Part shown: one piece after another, positions 1-5,586 of the stretch
How positions within the stretch are numbered: the stretch's first letter is position 1
How the letters are laid out: each line of letters begins with the position of its first letter
NCBI GenBank assembly: GCA_025357895.1
Contig: JANYLL010000130.1
Coordinates: 1-6,176, forward strand
Source of the DNA: Ignavibacteriota bacterium
GTDB taxonomy: Bacteria; Bacteroidota; Ignavibacteria; Palsa-1295
Length of the DNA: 6,176 nt
Direction of reading: 5' to 3'
The notes under the pieces: generated by a model
Told to the model about the DNA's origin: nothing
Seen by the model: the letters and a program-made list of their open reading frames with translations, nothing else
Databases searched by the model: none
Program-made: the position numbers and the translations under genes

Positions 1-480
1 GATCTCGGAATCGTCATGCTCGATATGGCGCTTTGGCTTTTGAACTACCCTGAAGTAAAAACCATCAGCGCAACAAGCTACAATCAGTACACAAAAAAAG
101 TCGAAGATTCCTGCGCCGTATTTTTACGGCTTGAAAAAGATGTAACGCTTACCATCGAATCCAGCTGGACATTCCACCGCGAAGGCGATTTCTTTTATTG
201 CAATGTCTTTGGAGATAAAGGCTCAGCCTTTATTAATCCGCTCAGAGTTTTCAAAAGTGTGGCAGGAAATCTTGTCAATCTCACACCGGCAAAATCCGAT
301 TCGCAGGTAGCACTTTTTAAAAAATCCTACGAGAATGAACTCCGCCATTTCATCAATGCTGTCCGCGGAATCGTCCCGCTTATTTCAAGCGGCGAAGAAT
401 CGCTTGCAAGAATGCAAGTCGTCGAAGCATTCTACCAATCAGCTGCAAAACAAAAAGAGATCGTTCTATCTAAAAAATAA
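1..480 (+). CDS. Gfo/Idh/MocA-family oxidoreductase, C-terminal part (5' truncated)
   Basis: The reading frame is open from base 1 and ends at TAA 478-480, giving 159 residues of a family whose members usually have about 330-350. The missing part is the N-terminal NAD(P)-binding Rossmann domain. What remains is the C-terminal alpha/beta substrate and oligomerisation domain. It opens with DLGIVMLDMALWLL, the end of the family's DxGxHxxD region, continues with sheet strands around SSWTFHREGDFFYCNVFG, and ends with the typical helix ELRHFINAVRG...ISSGEESLARMQVVEAFYQSA. Enzymes of this family usually oxidise or reduce sugars, inositols or related polyols with NAD(P), but the substrate cannot be read from this part. 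The His usual in the opening motif is Val here (codon 13-15). The ATG at 16 is internal, not the start. The gene converges on the efflux operon with a 4-bp gap and has no evident functional link to it. Confidence 0.9.
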   Translation, partial: DLGIVMLDMALWLLNYPEVKTISATSYNQYTKKVEDSCAVFLRLEKDVTLTIESSWTFHREGDFFYCNVFGDKGSAFINPLRVFKSVAGNLVNLTPAKSDSQVALFKKSYENELRHFINAVRGIVPLISSGEESLARMQVVEAFYQSAAKQKEIVLSKK

Positions 481-491
481 GAAATTATTTT
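474..491. repeat. A/T inverted repeat built from two convergent stop codons
   Basis: AAAATAA (474-480), GAAA (481-484) and TTATTTT (485-491) form a perfect 7-bp inverted repeat. Its arms contain the TAA stop of the oxidoreductase and the reverse-complement TAA stop of the adaptor gene. The stem is all A-T, so it is weak as an intrinsic terminator. It is the only symmetric structure I see at this convergent junction and could act in both directions. Confidence 0.4.
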
Positions 492-1606
492 CCAGGCACC
501 GGCGGCACGATAACTTGTATTTTATCACCGTCTTTTAATGCATCACCAATGCCGAGAGCAATCCTTTCTCCGGCACCAAGACCTGAAGCAATCCGGATGA
601 CCTTGCCATCATTATCGGCAATCTCAATTTTGTGGAAGCGGAGAATTCCCGAGGAATCAACAACGGCTGCAAGGTAATCTTTTCCTTTAATGATCAAAGC
701 TTCTGAAGGAATCTGCAAATATGGATGGGCTTTCACATTAATCACAACTTGCACAAAACTTCCGGGCAGGATCAGATTATTTTTATTATCAAGGTCGATC
801 TCAGCTAGTAATGTCCGCGACTTCGGATCTATTTCGCCTGTGTAACGGGTAATGCGGGCAGGAATATTCAGATCGGGACGTTCGAGTAAATGAATATGGA
901 CTGAATCACCTTCTTTGATATTCCCGGCATCTTTCTGATCGAGATAAATATAGATTCTTAGACGATTTACTTCGGAGATCGTTGCAATAGGCACAGAATT
1001 CGAAGTGCTTTGTACTAACGAACCTGCATCGGCAAAGCGCGCTGTCACTCTTCCTGAAAAAGGAGCTTTAATCGTTTCGTAAGTCCTTAATTGCGCAAGA
1101 GAAGCAAGTGTCGCTTCCGCTGCATCAGCATTAGATACTGCCTGTTCTGCATCCTGCGGAGAAATAAGTGCTTGCTTAAGCAACTCCTGATTACGGTTTG
1201 CGATGTTACGCAAATTCTTTGCTGATGCTTCGGATGCCTGATATTGACGGTCGGTTTCCGGCGATTCTATCGTAGCGATCACCTGCCCCTGCCGCACATT
1301 ATCTCCTTTATCAACATTGATCTTTTTCAGGTATCCACTGATCTTTGCATACAGGGTTACTTCTGTGAACGAACGTACTTCGCCAGGAATGGTAATTTTA
1401 TATTGTGGGGCGGATGGCGTTACTTCCGCAACACGAACCCGCACTCCGGCCGCTGCTTCCTTCGAACGCTCGGCAGCATCGTCATGTATTGCATGACCTT
1501 TTGTAATATTGAAATAGAGATATGCACCTATAGTAAGGAGGACAATAAGCACTCCCCAAATAAAAAATTTATTGTATCTTGGTTTCGTCTGTTTTTCTTC
1601 AATCAT
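485..1606 (-). CDS. RND efflux periplasmic adaptor (membrane fusion protein, HlyD/AcrA type)
   Basis: This 373-residue protein should link an RND pump in the inner membrane to an outer-membrane channel. Residues 1-13 are a short polar N-terminus and 14-32 one membrane segment (FFIWGVLIVLLTIGAYLYF). There is no lipobox Cys, so it is anchored by a helix, not by lipid. The first lipoyl half is at about 81-117 (ISGYLKKINVDKGDNVRQGQ), a short coiled-coil hairpin at about 118-178, the second lipoyl half at 181-198 (APFSGRVTARFADAGSLV), a beta-barrel at about 205-295 and the membrane-proximal domain at 296-367. R138, L142 and S149 have the spacing of the AcrA RLS motif used to dock TolC-type channels. 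It lies 36 bp downstream of the permease gene, so the two are probably cotranscribed. No Shine-Dalgarno sequence precedes ATG 1606; an upstream ATG at 1619 meets a stop after two codons. Confidence 0.95.
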   Translation of the reverse strand: MIEEKQTKPRYNKFFIWGVLIVLLTIGAYLYFNITKGHAIHDDAAERSKEAAAGVRVRVAEVTPSAPQYKITIPGEVRSFTEVTLYAKISGYLKKINVDKGDNVRQGQVIATIESPETDRQYQASEASAKNLRNIANRNQELLKQALISPQDAEQAVSNADAAEATLASLAQLRTYETIKAPFSGRVTARFADAGSLVQSTSNSVPIATISEVNRLRIYIYLDQKDAGNIKEGDSVHIHLLERPDLNIPARITRYTGEIDPKSRTLLAEIDLDNKNNLILPGSFVQVVINVKAHPYLQIPSEALIIKGKDYLAAVVDSSGILRFHKIEIADNDGKVIRIASGLGAGERIALGIGDALKDGDKIQVIVPPVPGK

Positions 1607-1642
1607 AATTTTATTTCATAGTGGGACGGACTCACTTCATTT

Positions 1643-4600
1643 TTAATCTACCACAAAATCATACGGAACATTCGGGTCATATTCGAATCCTTTTTCTTCA
1701 GAAATAAATCGCAGTTCAAGTTCATGCTTTGTCGGCTTGCCTTTACGTAAATACGAATAGACAACAGGCACGACAAAAAGCGTTGTAAATGTTGCAAAAA
1801 TAAGTCCACCGATCACAGCTCTTCCAAGTGGAGCATTTTGTTCACCACCTTCACCAAATGCCAGTGCCATTGGGATCATACCGAGTATCATTGCAAGTGC
1901 CGTCATCAACACAGGGCGCAATCGCGTCTTCCCTGCTTCAAGCGCACCGCGAAGAGCATCATAACCATGCTCAACTCGTACATCATTCGCGAATGTTACA
2001 AGTAAGGTCGAATTCGAAACAGCTATACCAACGGACATGATCGTCCCCATTAATGAAATAACATTGATCGTAGTGCCGGTAATAACAAGCATCCATAAGA
2101 TTCCACAGATCGCACCCGGCACTGCAACAATAACAATAAAAGGATCCAGCCATGATTGAAAGAGCGTGACCATTAACAGGTACACCATAAAGATTGCTAT
2201 GATAATTCCAAGCCCAAGACTTTTGAAGGATTCCGTCATTACTTCGTTTTGTCCGCGAATCGTGATCTTCATTCCTTTGGGAAGGGTGCCTAATTTATCG
2301 ATCACTTTTTGAATATCAGTAGCAGTCGAACCAAGATCGCGGTCTTCGACATTAGCTGTCACGTCCAAAACACGCTGTACCGTATAGTGATCAAGTTCAT
2401 TCGGCACCCATTCTGATTTTACCGTTACAAGATTGCCAAGCGTCTGCGAAGGCGGAGTAGGAAGATCAAGCGATGTCGTGCCGACGGACTGCAAAATATT
2501 TGCCGAGCTTGATTGCGTGATCGGACTTGCAAGAATTTCTTCGAGTGAAGTGACGCGCTCAATGGGTACTTTTACGGCAACATTATAATTAACATTGTTC
2601 TGAGGATTCAGAAAAAAAGACGGAGCAATAAGCGAACTCGATGAAAGCGAAACAAGCATGCTGCTTGCAACATTATTCACCGTTAACCCCAGTTGCGCTG
2701 CTCGTTGACGGTCAACATTTAATTTAAGAGTAGGGTAATCCAGCACCTGCTTGATAGCAACATCTGCTGCGCCGGGAATAAGTTTGACTTTATCGCAGAT
2801 CGTCATCGCAAACTCATGCGCTTTTTGGATATCAGGATATTGTATCTGAATATCTATCGGCGAAGATAGCCCGAAGTTCAACACCTGCGACATAATATCT
2901 GCCGGTTGAAAATAAATTGTCGTGCCGGGAAAATGATCGGCAACTTCTTTCCGGATTTTTTTCATATACTCAACCGAAGGGTGATGGTTGGGTTTTAATG
3001 AGATCATGATCTCAGCATCCATTGCGCTTGCATTATCCGAAGGGACGAATGCAAGATTGAAGGAAACCGGCACTCCAATCATATCATTGATCGTTGCAAG
3101 TTCGGGGCGTGGTATGATTTTTCGAATTGAATCTTCTACACGTAATACTAATTTTTCCGTTTCTTCCAATCGCGTGCCAACAGGAGCACGGAAATGTATT
3201 TTCATCAAACCTGTATCAGTTGCCGGAAAAAAATCCGTACCGACAATGCCTACGAGCATGACAGAAATCACTCCGATAATTCCGGCAATGACAAGTGTAA
3301 AGACACGATGGCGCAAAAATAATTCGAGCACGCCGCCATATGCATTTTGAAATCTATCGAAAAAGCGTTCGCGTGAATCATTGAATCTTGTGAAGATCGT
3401 TTCTTTCTTATATGCTTCGCCGTGGTGATGCTCACCCGGCATCAGCATTCGAGAGAGTGTCGGAACAAGCGTTCTTGATAGCACATACGAAGCAAGCATC
3501 GAGATCACGACGGCAAGCGCCATCGGAGTAAAAAGAAATTTCGAAGGACCTGTCAAGAGAACAACAGGAAAAAATACGATACAAATAGAAAGTGTTGCCA
3601 TGATCGCCGGAAGCGCGATCTGCGAAGCACCATCGAGAATAGCCACTGTCAGCGGCTTATTCATATTCCGGTTTCGATGAATATTTTCTACTTCCACCGT
3701 TGCATCGTCAACAAGCATTCCGATAGCGAGTGAAAGTCCACCCAAAGTCATGATATTGATCGTATTACCGGTCAGATTCAAGCCGATCACACCAACCATG
3801 ATAGCAAGTGGAATAGAAGTACAAACAATAAGCACACTACGCCAACTACCGAGAAATCCCAAGATCATCAGCGACACCAGTATCGCCGCTATTGTGCCTT
3901 CGCGAAGCACGCTATCAATTGCAGCTTGCACAAATGTTGACTGGTCAAAATCAATGCTCAGATCAAGTCCTGCAGGTGCAACAGCTTTTATTCCGGGCAG
4001 TGCATCTTTTGTTGCGCTAACAACGGCAAGCGTTGAAGCATTTGATTTCTTTATGATTGCAAGATATGTTGCAAGGTTGCCGTTGACATGGACAATATTT
4101 GTCTGCGGATTAAATCCATCCGCAACTTTACCAACATCACCTAACCTGATTACTGCACCGTTGATAACCTTCACAGGAATATCATTAAAATCCTCAATCG
4201 TTGCCGGAGAGGAATTCATCGCAATATTATATTCCTTCGTGCCGATTCGCGCAGTGCCTGCAGGCAGAATTGTATTGGAATTTCCTAATGCCGTAACAAC
4301 ATCGGCTGCAGATAAACCATGTGTGGCTAATATCTTCGGATCAACATCAACAGTAATAAGCCGGCTTTTTCCGCCATAAGGCGCAGGAGTTGAAAGTCCC
4401 GGAATCGTAAAAAGGCTGATTCGGATGAAATTCAAGCCATAATCGGTTATCTGCTCCTGCGTCATTGTCTTGCTTGACATTGTAAGCTGCGCAACAGGCA
4501 CGTTGCTTGCATTAAAGCGGATCACTGCCGGCGAACCGATTCCCGGAGGCATGCTCTTTATTATCCCAGCATTCACAGAAGCAATTTGTGACATTGCACT

Positions 4601-4909
4601 CCCAATATCCGTACCATTCTCGAAATAAATTTTTAATATTCCGATGCTCGGAATGGATGAGGATTCAATTCTTGAAATTCCGCTGACGGTAGTGGAGTAT
4701 GCACGTTCAGAGAGTAGAACTACTCGGCGTTCCATATCTTCTGCGGAGAGTCCGTTATAACTCCAAACGACGGAGACGACAGGAATATCAATCGTGGGGA
4801 AAATATCGATGAGCATGCTCTTGATCGAGAGTATGCCCATAAGCAAAATAAAAAAACAAAAAACGGCAGTCGTATAAGGACGCCGGAGAGCTAATCGAAC
4901 AATCCACAT
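1643..4909 (-). CDS. RND multidrug-type efflux permease (AcrB/HAE1-like inner-membrane transporter)
   Basis: The 1088 residues fit the normal RND length of about 1020-1100. It has the duplicated fold: TM1 near 12-32, a periplasmic porter loop 33-335, TM2-6 within about 338-484, a cytosolic linker with His494-496, TM7 near 535-557, a second porter loop 558-895 and TM8-12 within about 898-1053, then an acidic cytoplasmic tail. TM4 carries the proton-relay pair D401/D402 (IGMLVDDATVEVENI). R996 and T1003 in RLRPVLMTALA match AcrB R971 and T978. The position of AcrB K940 is Ser965 (GIAVSNSTLL). The signature GEGGEQNAPLGRAVIGGL (1019-1036) is one I recall from a widespread HAE1-like subfamily. The HME metal-pump pattern is not evident; the substrate is unknown. 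Only ATG 4909 fits: TAG lies in frame three codons upstream and MWIVRLALRRP is a typical start. It is the first gene of the operon, before the adaptor. No outer-membrane factor gene is adjacent. Confidence 0.96.
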   Translation of the reverse strand: MWIVRLALRRPYTTAVFCFFILLMGILSIKSMLIDIFPTIDIPVVSVVWSYNGLSAEDMERRVVLLSERAYSTTVSGISRIESSSIPSIGILKIYFENGTDIGSAMSQIASVNAGIIKSMPPGIGSPAVIRFNASNVPVAQLTMSSKTMTQEQITDYGLNFIRISLFTIPGLSTPAPYGGKSRLITVDVDPKILATHGLSAADVVTALGNSNTILPAGTARIGTKEYNIAMNSSPATIEDFNDIPVKVINGAVIRLGDVGKVADGFNPQTNIVHVNGNLATYLAIIKKSNASTLAVVSATKDALPGIKAVAPAGLDLSIDFDQSTFVQAAIDSVLREGTIAAILVSLMILGFLGSWRSVLIVCTSIPLAIMVGVIGLNLTGNTINIMTLGGLSLAIGMLVDDATVEVENIHRNRNMNKPLTVAILDGASQIALPAIMATLSICIVFFPVVLLTGPSKFLFTPMALAVVISMLASYVLSRTLVPTLSRMLMPGEHHHGEAYKKETIFTRFNDSRERFFDRFQNAYGGVLELFLRHRVFTLVIAGIIGVISVMLVGIVGTDFFPATDTGLMKIHFRAPVGTRLEETEKLVLRVEDSIRKIIPRPELATINDMIGVPVSFNLAFVPSDNASAMDAEIMISLKPNHHPSVEYMKKIRKEVADHFPGTTIYFQPADIMSQVLNFGLSSPIDIQIQYPDIQKAHEFAMTICDKVKLIPGAADVAIKQVLDYPTLKLNVDRQRAAQLGLTVNNVASSMLVSLSSSSLIAPSFFLNPQNNVNYNVAVKVPIERVTSLEEILASPITQSSSANILQSVGTTSLDLPTPPSQTLGNLVTVKSEWVPNELDHYTVQRVLDVTANVEDRDLGSTATDIQKVIDKLGTLPKGMKITIRGQNEVMTESFKSLGLGIIIAIFMVYLLMVTLFQSWLDPFIVIVAVPGAICGILWMLVITGTTINVISLMGTIMSVGIAVSNSTLLVTFANDVRVEHGYDALRGALEAGKTRLRPVLMTALAMILGMIPMALAFGEGGEQNAPLGRAVIGGLIFATFTTLFVVPVVYSYLRKGKPTKHELELRFISEEKGFEYDPNVPYDFVVD

Positions 4910-4953
4910 CGTGGGCTAAGCAAAAATATCAAACCTTCTTACGGAAATTGTTT

Positions 4954-4970
4954 AAATTTGTTTCAAATTT
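4954..4970. promoter_or_regulatory. Inverted repeat upstream of the efflux operon, possible operator
   Basis: AAATTTG (4954-4960), TTT and CAAATTT (4964-4970) form a perfect 7-bp inverted repeat, 45-61 bp upstream of the permease ATG. A partly overlapping weaker repeat (AAATT at 4945-4949 with AATTT) sits beside it. RND operons are often controlled by TetR- or MarR-type repressors binding short palindromes near the start, but no regulator gene is visible here. In such AT-rich DNA the symmetry could be chance. A TATAAA on the minus strand (4993-4988) lies just upstream, with no good -35 partner. Confidence 0.3.
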
Positions 4971-5049
4971 TCAGGGAAAAGAGCACATTTATAACGAAAA
5001 AAAAGATAGTAAAGAGTCCCAAAATTCACCTTTGATGTGATTGTATGGA

Positions 5050-5105
5050 GGACTTTAGTCCGTCCGTCTTTCCCCCACCTTCCGAACGGACAGGAATGTC
5101 CGTTC
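5050..5105. repeat. Pair of GGAC/GTCC palindromes, REP-like
   Basis: Two hairpins share the same CGGAC/GTCCG core. The first is GGACT-TT-AGTCC (5050-5061), followed by GTCCGTC. The second is GAACGGACA (5084-5092), loop GGAA, TGTCCGTTC (5097-5105), a perfect 9-bp stem. A pyrimidine-rich spacer (TTTCCCCCACCTTCC, 5069-5083) separates them. Two related palindromes with a short spacer is the layout of interspersed REP/BIME-type elements. Only one copy is in this window, so the repeat nature in the genome is inferred. Confidence 0.55.
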
Positions 5106-5210
5106 TACTAAGTTGTCATTGCGACTCTTACCCGCGCTGAAGCCTCTGTAACCTCATTATAGATCAACAACATAACATTACGCACGCGCAATTCTTTCCT
5201 TTAAAACCGA

Positions 5211-5235
5211 AGAGTCCGCCAGGGTGGCGGACTCT
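5211..5235. terminator. Strong GC-rich hairpin, terminator-like
   Basis: AGAGTCCGCC (5211-5220), loop AGGGT, GGCGGACTCT (5226-5235) make a perfect 10-bp stem. On the plus strand it is followed by CTTCTTATTTTC; on the minus strand by TCGGTTTTAAAGG. Either tail would do as a moderate intrinsic terminator. No gene ends here on either strand, so it may end a small RNA, act as an attenuator 30-60 nt downstream of the minus-strand promoter at 5273-5303, or be another palindromic repeat (it shares the GTCCG core with 5050-5105). Confidence 0.45.
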
Positions 5236-5272
5236 CTTCTTATTTTCTGAAAATGGTTTGTATTTCATTCTG

Positions 5273-5303
5273 CAAATATACGAAATTAAAATCATTTTGT
5301 CAA
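5273..5303 (-). promoter_or_regulatory. Bacteroidota-type promoter, leftward
   Basis: On the minus strand TTGACA (5303-5298) is followed after exactly 17 bp (5297-5281) by TATATTTG (5280-5273). This fits both the sigma70-type -35 with its usual spacing and the Bacteroidota -7 consensus TAnnTTTG. An eight-base A-tract (minus strand, 5325-5318) lies about 15 bp upstream of TTGACA, as an UP-like element would. Transcription should begin near 5269-5264 and run towards the efflux operon. The permease ATG is about 355 nt downstream, so this is either a distant operon promoter with a long structured leader or the promoter of a small RNA ended by the 5211-5235 hairpin. Confidence 0.6.
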
Positions 5304-5349
5304 GGTGCCCACCGAAGTTTTTTTTAAAACTATCCAAAGCATAGGTGCC
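5303..5349. repeat. Direct repeat AGGTGCC at 40-bp spacing beside the leftward promoter
   Basis: AGGTGCC occurs at 5303-5309 and again at 5343-5349. The first copy overlaps the outer edge of the TTGACA box. Between them lies GTTTT-TTTT-AAAAC (5317-5330). Two identical 7-mers about four helical turns apart and next to a promoter could be activator sites, but a 7-bp repeat is also plausible by chance. Confidence 0.25.
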
Positions 5350-5370
5350 TTTTAAATAATCTTAGTCAAC

Positions 5371-5487
5371 ACCGCCCACGGTTGAAACCGAGGGCTAATT
5401 TGTCGCCATTGCCGGAGGCGACTTTGGGTTCCGAATCGGTGAAACCGGTGGTAACAACTTAGCCCATCGTTCAGTGATAGGCGGGGT
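5371..5487. repeat. Composite four-hairpin palindromic element
   Basis: Four hairpins sit within about 115 bp. H1 (5374-5395) pairs GCCC-A-CGGT with ACCG-A-GGGC around TGAA, with one A-A mismatch. H2 (5402-5422) pairs GTCGCC with GGCGAC. H3 (5435-5449) pairs CGGT with ACCG around GAA. H4 (5462-5482) pairs GCCCATC with GATAGGC, with one mismatch. Read on the minus strand, the right end (CCCGCC...CTGAA...GGGCTAAGTTGT) resembles the left end on the plus strand (ACCGCC...TTGAA...GGGCTAATTTGT), so the whole unit is an imperfect inverted repeat. No transposase or ORF is inside. It looks like an interspersed REP/BIME or MITE-type element; the copy number cannot be judged here. Confidence 0.55.
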
Positions 5488-5522
5488 TTATTACAATTTT
5501 TTTACAACTCTCAGACATCTTT

Positions 5523-5556
5523 TTGACAACTCATCCTCAATAATGTCTTAGTTTTG
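5523..5556 (+). promoter_or_regulatory. Candidate promoter of the lipoprotein gene
   Basis: TTGACA (5523-5528) and TAGTTTTG (5549-5556), which fits TAnnTTTG, are 20 bp apart, three more than in the leftward promoter. The spacing from TTG to TA (23 bp) is at the upper limit I recall for Bacteroidota promoters. The start of transcription would be near 5560-5565, leaving a leader of roughly 25 nt before ATG 5587. Confidence 0.4.
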
Positions 5557-5571
5557 TGTGACAAACATTAT
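5540..5571. promoter_or_regulatory. Inverted repeats around the lipoprotein promoter, possible operator
   Basis: ATAATGT (5540-5546) and ACATTAT (5565-5571) are perfect inverted 7-mers that flank the TAGTTTTG box. A second smaller repeat, TTTGT-GTG-ACAAA (5553-5565), lies inside but with a different centre. A dimeric repressor bound here would cover the -7 box. No regulator is visible in the window and the sequence is AT-rich, so this is tentative. Confidence 0.25.
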
Positions 5572-5586
5572 ACGCAAAATCCCCTG

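Larger units (their letters stand above)
4910..5586. other. Divergent 677-bp intergenic region, no convincing gene, rich in palindromes
   Basis: This lies between the leftward efflux operon and the rightward lipoprotein gene, so it should hold both promoters and needs no terminator for either neighbour. I found no ORF with a recognisable product; the short ones run through palindromes. From left to right it contains an AT-rich stretch with an inverted repeat (4954-4970), two GGAC/GTCC palindromes (5050-5105), a GC-rich 10-bp hairpin (5211-5235), a Bacteroidota-type minus-strand promoter (5273-5303), a four-hairpin element (5371-5487) and a plus-strand promoter candidate with flanking inverted repeats (5523-5571). 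Confidence 0.8.

Noticed and set aside
1244..1621. Plus-strand open frame of 125 codons opposite the adaptor gene.
   Set aside because: It is antisense to a well-supported adaptor protein, with an unlikely composition and no start signal.
494..3450. His-rich stretch HHH (residues 494-496) in the permease linker as a sign of a metal pump.
   Set aside because: It lies in the cytosolic loop between TM6 and TM7, not in the transport path, and the rest of the protein looks like an HAE1-type drug pump rather than a CusA-type metal pump.
3750..4379. Long plus-strand open frame of 209 codons inside the permease gene.
   Set aside because: It is the antisense shadow of the permease: the minus-strand frame is unmistakable and the plus-strand product resembles nothing known.
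4921..4928. Minus-strand TATTTTTG just upstream of the permease, which fits TAnnTTTG.
   Set aside because: There is no TTG at 17-23 bp upstream and it would place the transcript start only a few bases before the ATG.
5045..5140. A 31-codon plus-strand frame from ATG 5045 to TGA 5140.
   Set aside because: It runs straight through both GGAC/GTCC palindromes, has no ribosome-binding site or recognisable product, and its composition is that of the repeat.
4910..5586. CRISPR array, tRNA, rRNA or known riboswitch in the intergenic region.
   Set aside because: The palindromes are not regularly spaced direct repeats, and no cloverleaf or riboswitch core could be recognised by eye.
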